From contig JALTJN010000084.1 of NCBI GenBank assembly GCA_027076405.1, positions 1 through 7,396 of the forward strand: a stretch of 7,396 nt of DNA, given 5' to 3'. The notes under the pieces were generated by a model that saw nothing but the letters and a program-made list of their open reading frames with translations, searched no databases and was not told the origin of the DNA. Positions 1-6,713 of the stretch are shown here, piece after piece. This DNA comes from Chromatiales bacterium. GTDB taxonomy: Bacteria; Pseudomonadota; Gammaproteobacteria; UBA6429. The translations under genes and the position numbers were made by a program. Position 1 is the first letter of the stretch. Each line of letters starts with the position of its first letter.

Positions 1-1193
1 GCGAACCTTGGATTACCAACAAAAAAGTCTCTAAAATGCCATGGTAAAACAATCAGATAGTCTGGTTTTTTAGCAAGCAATTCATCTTCTGAAATAATCG
101 GAATCCATGTTCCTGGAGTAAAGCATCCAAACTTTTCCTGATTAACCTCGCCAACAAATGATATTTCCTTCTCTGTCAAACCACAGTACTGTAATAAAAC
201 ATTACCCTTGGTTGATGCACCTAGTGCTGCAACATTTTTTTTATCTTCTTTCGCTTTTTTTACAAATGCCAACAACTCATCTCTGGATTTCGCTGCTGCT
301 TCTGCAAAGGCAATATATGGCTCTAAAGTATCCAAACCAAGAGCTCGTTCTTTATCTATAATATCTTGTACCGAGGTAGGTAGAAACTTTTCACTATTTA
401 ATAGCTTTGTTACTGTAATAGAAAAACTACCACCATTTATCTTATTAAACTCAACGTCTTTAATTTTAAAACCAACACGATCTGCCATCCATTTAATCTG
501 ATGCAAGGCATAAAACTCTAAATGTTCATGACAAACAGTATCATAGGAATTTGTTTCAAGCATAGTCGGCATATAACTTTGCTCAAAAACCCATATACCA
601 TCATCTTCTAATACATCATAAATATCCTGCATAAATGCCATTGGATCTTCCAGATCATAAAACATTGAAAATGAAGTTATTACCTTAGCCTTTTTACCTG
701 GAAATCTTTTTTTAAATGATGATGCAGTAAAGAAGTCAGCTTCAAGAGCAATGTGTGAAGGGTAATAGCTATGAAATTTTACACCAGTTGGGTCAAACCC
801 AATCAGTGTTAACCCCGCCGAAGGGTAAGCTTGTAATGTAGTACTATCATTACTACCGACATCCACAATAATATCACCCTCGCGCAACTCAACTTGCTCA
901 AGAATCTTCTCTACTTTATGATGAAGATGAGTGACCATACTAGAATTAAGGCCAGAACGGTAACCGTAATTTTCACCATACATCTCACCTAAGTCGTAAG
1001 AATGTTCCATTTGTACTAAACCACATGCTTCATCGCCCCCCATACATTTAACTAATCGGAGTGGACCTATAGTAACATCTGCATGTTTATCGGTTGGAAA
1101 TATGCCTGTCATCATCTGTTCACCTAGATCTAAAACACGTTTCAGCTCTTTATTACCACAAATTCTGCATTGTTCAATTTTATTGTAATTCAC
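1..1193 (-). CDS. NDP-sugar C-methyltransferase (zinc-binding, SAM-dependent), 3' end cut by window
   Basis: Reads from a GTG at 1193 to the window edge without a stop: 397 codons plus two bases. Seen: a zinc-binding N-terminal domain with C9-x2-C12 and C50/C57; a SAM-binding motif VDVGSND at about residues 110-116; an acidic residue in GFDP near 134; a YDTVCHEH motif around 217-224; and a C-terminal domain with GASTKGN (about 325-331), PGTWIPI (about 360-366) and LPWHF (about 383-387). This three-part architecture is that of the TylC3/TcaB9/NovU family, which methylates a ring carbon of 4-keto-6-deoxy NDP-sugars in the cytoplasm. The family is usually about 410 residues, so only roughly 10-20 residues are missing. 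The GTG is chosen because an in-frame TAA lies two codons upstream and the first zinc cysteine follows at residue 9. A weak GAGA Shine-Dalgarno (1200-1203) sits 6 bases before it. It follows the dehydratase by 16 bases, a likely substrate supplier. The exact sugar is not determinable here. Confidence 0.9.
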   Translation of the reverse strand, partial: MNYNKIEQCRICGNKELKRVLDLGEQMMTGIFPTDKHADVTIGPLRLVKCMGGDEACGLVQMEHSYDLGEMYGENYGYRSGLNSSMVTHLHHKVEKILEQVELREGDIIVDVGSNDSTTLQAYPSAGLTLIGFDPTGVKFHSYYPSHIALEADFFTASSFKKRFPGKKAKVITSFSMFYDLEDPMAFMQDIYDVLEDDGIWVFEQSYMPTMLETNSYDTVCHEHLEFYALHQIKWMADRVGFKIKDVEFNKINGGSFSITVTKLLNSEKFLPTSVQDIIDKERALGLDTLEPYIAFAEAAAKSRDELLAFVKKAKEDKKNVAALGASTKGNVLLQYCGLTEKEISFVGEVNQEKFGCFTPGTWIPIISEDELLAKKPDYLIVLPWHFRDFFVGNPRF

Positions 1194-1209
1194 AGCTTAT
1201 CTCACAAAA

Positions 1210-2202
1210 TCAATTTAATTTTTCTTTTAATAAATCCATATCAGCATCCACCATCATTTGTATTAATTCATCAAAACCAAATTTTGGATTCCATTTTAAT
1301 TCTTTAATAGCTTTTGTTGATAATCCTACTAAATTTACTGGCTCATTTGGTCTAAATGCTGAATTATCTTCTCTAATATACTCTCGATAATCCAAATCCA
1401 GATAACTAAAAGCTTTTTCACAAAAATCACGAACTGAGTACGACTCCCCTGTCGCAAGAATATAATCAGCAGCATTCTGTTGTTGTAACATCAACCACAT
1501 CGCCTCAACATAATCACCAGCAAAACCCCAATCCCGCTGAGCATCTAAATTTCCAAGCTGAAGTTCATTCGATAACCCTAATTTAATTCTTGCTGCTTCA
1601 TGCGTAATTTTTCTTGTCACGAATTCAAGACCACGCCTAGGACTCTCGTGGTTATACAAAATTGCAGAACAAACAAAAAGATTATATCTTTCTCGATAAA
1701 TTTTAATCATATTATCTGCATAGAGCTTTGCTGCACCATAGGGGCTTCGTGGGTTTGTTAATGTAAGTTCTGTCTGAGGGCTTTCAATAGCATCACCATA
1801 TATTTCTCTACTTGATGCCTGACAAAAACGTATTTCACTATCCACCTCACGAATTGCTTCTAAAATACGTGTTATAGCTAAACCATTAATTTCACCAATT
1901 TTTACAGAGTCATCAAACATACCTGAACCTGAGGAATATGCAGCATAATTATATAATTCTTCTGGACGATATTTAGATAGAACACTGCTAATACTATTCT
2001 GATTCAACATATCCCATACTATAAACTCAATATTATTTGATATATCTGGACCCAGTTTTTGTTTTGCTATATTAATATCACGAACAGTGCCAATTACGTT
2101 ATAATCTTTTGACAATAAAAATTCAGCCAGATATGAGCCATCCTGCCCCGTAATACCATTAATTAATGCAATTTTATTTTTTTTATGATTTATTAAATTC
2201 AT
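1210..2202 (-). CDS. GDP-mannose 4,6-dehydratase-like NAD(P)-dependent sugar dehydratase
   Basis: A 330-residue extended short-chain dehydrogenase. Seen: the GMD-type Rossmann motif NGITGQDGSYLAEFLL (15-30), a catalytic set S131, E133, Y155 and K159 in SSREIYG and SPYGAAK, then the GMD signatures NHESPRRG (184-191), FVTRKIT, GNLDAQRDWG and DYVEAMW, and a typical GMD C-terminus (FRPNEPVNLVG, then a Lys/Trp-Pro-lys segment). Known of the family: it removes water from GDP-mannose to give GDP-4-keto-6-deoxymannose. Odd points: it is about 40 residues shorter than E. coli Gmd (about 370). The segment after YNYAA reads YSSGSGMFDD in place of the usual AAQSHV. Ser replaces the usual catalytic Thr, and Arg132 the usual Ser. 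The substrate may therefore be another GDP- or NDP-sugar. Its ATG overlaps the flippase stop as TAATG, with no Shine-Dalgarno visible, so translation is probably coupled. The C-methyltransferase follows 16 bases later. Confidence 0.93.
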   Translation of the reverse strand: MNLINHKKNKIALINGITGQDGSYLAEFLLSKDYNVIGTVRDINIAKQKLGPDISNNIEFIVWDMLNQNSISSVLSKYRPEELYNYAAYSSGSGMFDDSVKIGEINGLAITRILEAIREVDSEIRFCQASSREIYGDAIESPQTELTLTNPRSPYGAAKLYADNMIKIYRERYNLFVCSAILYNHESPRRGLEFVTRKITHEAARIKLGLSNELQLGNLDAQRDWGFAGDYVEAMWLMLQQQNAADYILATGESYSVRDFCEKAFSYLDLDYREYIREDNSAFRPNEPVNLVGLSTKAIKELKWNPKFGFDELIQMMVDADMDLLKEKLN

Positions 2203-2204
2203 TA
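2200..2204 (-). promoter_or_regulatory. TAATG stop-start overlap between flippase and dehydratase
   Basis: On the minus strand the flippase TAA (2204-2202) shares its last A with the dehydratase ATG (2202-2200). The upstream bases are A/T-only around the stop, with no GGAG-like element. Overlaps of this kind normally mean that ribosomes finishing the first gene restart on the second, giving coupled amounts of the two proteins. Confidence 0.8.
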
Positions 2205-3698
2205 TTTACAAATAATCGACCTAAAACGTGCTCTTAAAGATGATGCTAATAGTAATGAAGCCACAGAGGAAAATACCCATGTGATTACTAAAAATAAAAC
2301 CCAATAAAATCTATCTTGACTTGGTTGTGGTTGAAATTGCAGAGCAATTAAAATCAGAATAAATGCACCACCCGTTGGCAATAATATATCTAATATATAC
2401 CACTTCCATTTTTCATTCTGTAACAAGCGTCGATGCATATAATATGTTAATACTAACAGGTATATAGCATTAAGTATCAACCATACCCAAGCAGCGCCAA
2501 TAGCACCATATTCAGGAACAAATTTAAATATAGCTGCAACAAGGATTATGACAATGAACGTATTTGTTTTAAGTAAAAGCTTGGTCCAACCATATGCTAA
2601 TTGCAACTGATATGGGATATGTGATAAACCGTTCAAAAAACACCCTATAACTAAAATTGATAATAGTGGCGCTGTATTATTCGCCAATTCACTATTACCC
2701 GACCACATATAAACTACTCCGGCAGAAAACACACTTAATATAATTGCAGCTGGTGCGATTAACACTGTGACAAGCTGGGTCATTAAATGGTAGATCTTCA
2801 CAACCTGATTATTTTCCCTTTGACTTGTAAACTTTACCAACTGTGGAAAGATAGCTTGTGTGACAGGGACAACAATCATAAATAATACACTCGCAGCTGT
2901 AGCGGCTAGAGAGTAATACCCAAATTCTTTGAGGGTCACCATGCTGGATAGCAATATCTTATCTGTATGCAATAAGATTGCAGTAAGCGCAGAAATGCCC
3001 AGCATCCCCGTCGCAAACTTCCAAACACCTGATATTGAAACCCAAGAGAATCTGGCTTTTGATGAACTTTCTGGTAATGATTTATATACACTAAAAGCAA
3101 AAACAATAACCGATAATAATGAAACAATCCCCTGCCATACAAAAAAAGCTTCAATGCTGTTCGATATAAACATCAATACCACAACAGAACCAACATATCG
3201 CAAAGTAGTTAATATTGCATAGGTTATGTTATACCAAACTTGTTTTTCAAGGCCATAAAGTGACCCTCGATATATCCCTTCACAAAATCTAAGTGCAACC
3301 ACAATACCCATTAAAGTAAATGCGATTACTACAACGTCTATAGATAAACTTTCAATATTTAACCATTCACGAGCAAAATATCCCGAAGTAAGCCATACTG
3401 TGACAGCAATCATGGAAGCAATACTGACACATATTATTTCTAAACTCCGCAATAAGTCTCGGATAGATTTAGGGGTATGTTCACCTGCAGTAAAACGAGC
3501 CATTTCTCGATTAAGTGTCGGAGTCATACCAACATCAAGTAACAAAAGTACTGTTTGTAGCACAACAAATATGCCAATAAGACCGTAAGCTTCTATCCCA
3601 AGATATTCTATATATATAGGGAGAAATGAAAGCGCCATAATACCGGCCCAAGCTTGGCCAAGATAATTAGCAATTATATTGTGCTTAAGCTTTGACAA
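2202..3698 (-). CDS. wzx: Wzx-type oligosaccharide (O-unit) flippase, inner membrane
   Basis: A 498-residue, strongly hydrophobic protein with about 14 predicted membrane segments by eye, spread from residue 12 to 486. The N-terminus (NIIANYLGQAWAGI, then LPIYIEYLGIEAYGLIG) and the HTDKILLSSMVTLKEFGYYSL block (245-265) are typical of the RfbX/Wzx polysaccharide transporter family of the MOP superfamily. These proteins move undecaprenyl-diphosphate-linked repeat units from the cytoplasmic to the periplasmic face. The start is TTG at 3698: no ATG lies upstream in frame after the previous gene's stop, and the next in-frame ATG (residue 21) would remove the conserved N-terminus. Only a weak A/G-rich stretch precedes it, and the upstream stop is 5 bases away, suggesting coupling. 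The stop overlaps the next gene's ATG by one base. The role is confident at family level. O-antigen, enterobacterial-common-antigen-like and exopolysaccharide flippases cannot be separated without the flanking genes. Confidence 0.93.
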   Translation of the reverse strand: MSKLKHNIIANYLGQAWAGIMALSFLPIYIEYLGIEAYGLIGIFVVLQTVLLLLDVGMTPTLNREMARFTAGEHTPKSIRDLLRSLEIICVSIASMIAVTVWLTSGYFAREWLNIESLSIDVVVIAFTLMGIVVALRFCEGIYRGSLYGLEKQVWYNITYAILTTLRYVGSVVVLMFISNSIEAFFVWQGIVSLLSVIVFAFSVYKSLPESSSKARFSWVSISGVWKFATGMLGISALTAILLHTDKILLSSMVTLKEFGYYSLAATAASVLFMIVVPVTQAIFPQLVKFTSQRENNQVVKIYHLMTQLVTVLIAPAAIILSVFSAGVVYMWSGNSELANNTAPLLSILVIGCFLNGLSHIPYQLQLAYGWTKLLLKTNTFIVIILVAAIFKFVPEYGAIGAAWVWLILNAIYLLVLTYYMHRRLLQNEKWKWYILDILLPTGGAFILILIALQFQPQPSQDRFYWVLFLVITWVFSSVASLLLASSLRARFRSIICK

Positions 3699-3703
3699 CT
3701 TAT

Positions 3704-4714
3704 TTATTTCTTTTCACGAAATATTAATTTTTTTATTATGATTCCTATGCTGATAAACCAATGCCACTCACCAACAAGTTTATAACCAACACCGCCTGTA
3801 CCTGATTTAAAATGCGCAACGCCTTTAGTCGTATCTTCGTTTAGACCTCCAAGATCAAAATATGCGCAACCTGATTTTTTAGCATCTAGTATCGCATTCC
3901 ACAACAACAAATAATTTGCATTTAATCGTCGAGCATCATCATCACTCATACCTATTAAGTATGTAGATGTGTCGCCATGACGGATACTAACTAAAATCGC
4001 AACCGGTTCATTTTCCTTATTCTCTGAATAGGCTCCTAGAATCCTAAAGTCCCAGTCATTACCTTCTTGTTTAGCCAATGATCGTAGTAGATTTTCAGGT
4101 ATACCTATAAAACCTTTGATTACCTGATAATTTTGGTACCTTGTAATAATGTACTCTATATCATCAACATTACTCATACGTGAAACTTTTGTATCAAAAC
4201 TCATAGACTTTCGTAACAGGTTTCGCCACTTCCCTTTTAAGCCTGAAAATAATTTTTCTTCACTTTGCTCTAATGACAAGAGCAATGAACCGTATTGGCT
4301 AGTTTTATTTATTTTAATCATTCCACTTCTAGTTAACACATCATCCCATATACCATCACCTTTTAATTCTGGCGCAAAACGTATATACCACCAGCGATTA
4401 TTTATTGCTTTGTTTTTAATCGCATGTAGTGTTTTAACTACTTTATCTTTATTAAGATTGCCATCTTTATTATCAAAAAATAATGGTCCTCTATTAATTC
4501 TTGCTATGCCACCAATAAAAATAACCTCCCGAACCAGAAACTGAATCAGCCCCTGAGGGTTATTTTTTTCATCTCTAATCAGATAATTATAATGAGATAA
4601 AAATCTTCCTCGCTTTGATTTACCATACTGGATGCTTTGAAGCATATTTGCGCTATTTATCTTAGCCCAATATTCTTCCCATCTGCCTAAATCAAGTTCT
4701 TCTAGTTGCCACAT
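3704..4714 (-). CDS. FemAB/GNAT-like acyl- or aminoacyltransferase
   Basis: 336 residues, no signal peptide, so probably cytoplasmic. Seen: LQSIQYGKSKRG (25-36) as the N-terminal GNAT-type opening, INRGPLFF (73-80), a basic KWRNLLRKS segment (162-170), and the strongly diagnostic C-terminal run from NANYLLLWNAILDA (265-278) through YFDLGG (285-290) to HFKSGTGG (301-308). This matches the FemA/FemB/FmhB and BioF2-like double-GNAT fold (COG2348-like). Known members use aminoacyl-tRNA to add amino acids to lipid II; Gram-negative relatives in polysaccharide loci have mostly unproven substrates. Inference: it acylates or aminoacylates an amino group on a sugar intermediate made by this cluster. 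It lies 5 bases after the aminotransferase and 5 before the flippase. An AGG overlapping the upstream TAG stop, 4 bases from the ATG, may serve as ribosome site. The last 20 residues are hydrophobic then basic (ISIGIIIKKLIFREKK), a possible membrane-contact tail. Confidence 0.85.
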   Translation of the reverse strand: MWQLEELDLGRWEEYWAKINSANMLQSIQYGKSKRGRFLSHYNYLIRDEKNNPQGLIQFLVREVIFIGGIARINRGPLFFDNKDGNLNKDKVVKTLHAIKNKAINNRWWYIRFAPELKGDGIWDDVLTRSGMIKINKTSQYGSLLLSLEQSEEKLFSGLKGKWRNLLRKSMSFDTKVSRMSNVDDIEYIITRYQNYQVIKGFIGIPENLLRSLAKQEGNDWDFRILGAYSENKENEPVAILVSIRHGDTSTYLIGMSDDDARRLNANYLLLWNAILDAKKSGCAYFDLGGLNEDTTKGVAHFKSGTGGVGYKLVGEWHWFISIGIIIKKLIFREKK

Positions 4715-4719
4715 ACTAC

Positions 4720-5838
4720 CTACATTCCACTTAGCGTCTTCAATAAACTATCACCTATATAGTTATTTTGACTTTCATTAATACTCTGATGTACAGGTAA
4801 GAGCAATATTGTTTGCCTTAGTCTGATTGAATTTTCATAGATATCATAGTTTTCCATAACCTCAGGAGGAAGATCTGGCCATGTATTCACAGGAACTTCG
4901 CATTTTCTCAGATATTTATAAAAATTTGTTTGTTGATTCGCAGGACAAGTAAACACATAGGAGTATGGACTAATGACCTTGTTTAAATTAAAAGTTTCAA
5001 CTCTATCGTTACTGCCATGTCTTAATAATAGATAATGAAGGGTTTTATAATTACTCACTCGTGATTTTTGCGCATTCGCAATTTTGTAGCAAGCAGCTTT
5101 AAGCAACAATAGTGAAAATTTAGAAACAGAGGATACTTCCCAGCCCCGTTTAGTTACTACTCCTGATAAATCAGGGGGGAGTTGACTTAGCTTTGATGGT
5201 GATAAAAAAGACAAATACTTTTGTACAACTCTTTTCATTAACCATACACAATCAGATACTTTAAATAGTGATTTTTTTTCCTTAATAAGTCTTTTAGCAT
5301 CATTTTGATTACATAACACAAATGCCAAAGGTGGAACTGGCAAAAGCTTATGCGGACTAAATAAAACAAATCCTGGCGCCCTCATAATTTCCTCACTCGG
5401 TAATAAATGATGTGCACAATCATGGACTAATTCACATGCATTTTTATTACAATAATTAATCGCACCATCTACATCATTAACTGAGCCAAAATAATGAGTT
5501 AAAACGAACATCGTAGGTGAATATAAAGAGGTTAATTCTTCAATGTGCTTCCAGTCAGGAACCATATCCAAATTGACATTGTAAAATACTAAAGTTGCTG
5601 AAGAATTTCGTAAATCATCCAGTGACTCATTACAATAATACGAAGGAACAAAAACGACAGGGGCTTTGCCACCAATACTTCTTGAAAGACATGCTAAGGC
5701 ATCAGAGCCACGAGAATAATATTGATAAAACCCTTTATTTTCAGATAAAAACACTTTATCTAATGAAAATTTATTCTTATTAAAAAGAACCCGGAAAATA
5801 TCAGGAAAATACGGATATGGAATTGAAGGTATGAACAT
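4720..5838 (-). CDS. Divergent DegT/DnrJ/EryC1-like PLP-dependent aminotransferase
   Basis: 372 residues, the usual family length. Seen: RGSDALACL (43-51), matching the family's SGTxAL phosphate-binding loop; VVFVPSYYCNES (61-72), matching the VIVPSYTF region; HDCAHH (139-144), where D140 is placed to contact the PLP ring nitrogen; FSPHK (160-164), with K164 as the expected Schiff-base lysine; and LLLPVHQSIN (345-354), matching the family's LPLHxxL C-terminal motif. Known members transaminate keto-sugar nucleotides to amino sugars. Odd: the usual GEGG stretch after the catalytic lysine is replaced by LLPVPPLAFVL, and the segment 190-240 is unlike standard DegT proteins. The fold assignment is firm; a sugar substrate is only presumed, and a non-sugar keto substrate is possible. 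No Shine-Dalgarno is visible before the ATG; only TATAT separates it from the deacetylase stop, so coupled translation is likely. FemAB follows after 5 bases. Confidence 0.82.
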   Translation of the reverse strand: MFIPSIPYPYFPDIFRVLFNKNKFSLDKVFLSENKGFYQYYSRGSDALACLSRSIGGKAPVVFVPSYYCNESLDDLRNSSATLVFYNVNLDMVPDWKHIEELTSLYSPTMFVLTHYFGSVNDVDGAINYCNKNACELVHDCAHHLLPSEEIMRAPGFVLFSPHKLLPVPPLAFVLCNQNDAKRLIKEKKSLFKVSDCVWLMKRVVQKYLSFLSPSKLSQLPPDLSGVVTKRGWEVSSVSKFSLLLLKAACYKIANAQKSRVSNYKTLHYLLLRHGSNDRVETFNLNKVISPYSYVFTCPANQQTNFYKYLRKCEVPVNTWPDLPPEVMENYDIYENSIRLRQTILLLPVHQSINESQNNYIGDSLLKTLSGM

Positions 5839-5843
5839 ATATA

Positions 5844-6701
5844 TTAACGCGACACCATGTTATGCAGACGTATCCTGTCTTTATAGTAATACCAGTCATA
5901 ACCACCATTAGCAATAAACTTAACATCCGCAGTTTTCAGATAAAAGCCGGCGACGTCTCTCTTTAGAGTCATTTTTTGTTCATTCGCATAGTTATTACCT
6001 CGAACGCCTGAATAGCAAAATTTATAAATTGAATCTATAACGCTCAGCGCGTCAGGTGATATGCTATTTATATCTCCATACGGATAAGCAATTGTACTTA
6101 TTTTTTCACCCAGCTTCTCTTCAAGTTTAATCTTATCATCAGATATTTCAGAGGTAATCTTTTTTATATCTTTCACTGTAGACAGTCGCAAATGATTTCT
6201 TGTATGACCGCCAATCATATGGCCGTTTTCTTTAAGCTGCAACACTTGCTCCCAGCTCATGGGGCTTTGCCAGTCTTTCACTTCTGTTTCGGTTATATTA
6301 TTGTCACAGATATATTTACTAGTGTATGCACGCCAATTACCATCGACGCCAGAATCAATAAATCCGGAACAGATAAAAAATAACGCACTGATATCCAAAG
6401 GATCTAATATTTTTACTGTTGACGTATAACTGCTTACAAATCCATCATCAAAAGTCACCATTAATGAGTCACGTTCGAGTGGAAATTCGCCATCAAGATA
6501 TTTATGGAATTGCGCAGGAGTAATAAAGTCAAAAGATTTTTTTAATGTGGAAAGGTGATCTTTGAAATTATCTTCATATTCTGGTGGTATATCATGATAA
6601 ATAAGAATCTTTACGCACGGATTTTTCTTTTTCAGTAAATGAACAGTTGAAAAATATATATTACCAACAAACACGAGTATGTTTTTAATTAAATTTCTCA
6701 T
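5844..6701 (-). CDS. Membrane-anchored polysaccharide deacetylase (NodB / carbohydrate esterase 4 family)
   Basis: 285 residues. A hydrophobic stretch at about 5-23 after MRN looks like an uncleaved signal anchor, which would place the catalytic domain in the periplasm. Catalytic motifs are complete: LIYHD (33-37), TFDDG (83-87; D85 the expected base, D86 a metal ligand), HTRNH (166-170; H166 and H170 metal ligands) and AYPYGD (205-210). Known of the family: metal-dependent removal of N- or O-acetyl groups from GlcNAc-type polymers or their precursors (NodB, PgaB, peptidoglycan deacetylases). Inference: it deacetylates a sugar of the glycan made by this cluster, or acts on a lipid-linked intermediate if the anchor faces inward. 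It begins 12 bases after the methyltransferase stop, with no clear ribosome site, and ends 5 bases before the aminotransferase. The length suits a lone NodB domain without PgaB's C-terminal hydrolase domain. Confidence 0.9.
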   Translation of the reverse strand: MRNLIKNILVFVGNIYFSTVHLLKKKNPCVKILIYHDIPPEYEDNFKDHLSTLKKSFDFITPAQFHKYLDGEFPLERDSLMVTFDDGFVSSYTSTVKILDPLDISALFFICSGFIDSGVDGNWRAYTSKYICDNNITETEVKDWQSPMSWEQVLQLKENGHMIGGHTRNHLRLSTVKDIKKITSEISDDKIKLEEKLGEKISTIAYPYGDINSISPDALSVIDSIYKFCYSGVRGNNYANEQKMTLKRDVAGFYLKTADVKFIANGGYDWYYYKDRIRLHNMVSR

Positions 6702-6713
6702 GTTATTTTAATA

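Noticed and set aside
158..501. Two overlapping plus-strand open frames of 67 and 97 codons
   Set aside because: Both lie antisense to the well-supported C-methyltransferase, whose C-terminal domain motifs run through this region.
1194..1209. The largest intergenic gap as a possible promoter or terminator
   Set aside because: Only 16 bases, with no hairpin or -10/-35 pair; it holds just a weak ribosome site for the GTG start.
1094..1390. Plus-strand open frame spanning the junction of the dehydratase and C-methyltransferase
   Set aside because: Antisense to the conserved C-terminus of the dehydratase and the zinc-binding N-terminus of the methyltransferase; no ribosome site or domain.
2929..3222. 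Open frames on both strands within the flippase
   Set aside because: Out-of-frame shadows of a membrane protein whose own frame has clear Wzx motifs in this region.
4149..4544. Plus-strand open frame of 131 codons
   Set aside because: Lies wholly opposite the FemAB-like gene, has no recognisable domain, and its composition is that of an antisense shadow.
4552..4569. Plus-strand CCCTGAGGG followed by a T-run, resembling a terminator
   Set aside because: The inverted arms leave a one-base loop, so no hairpin of that kind can form, and it lies inside the FemAB-like gene on the opposite strand.
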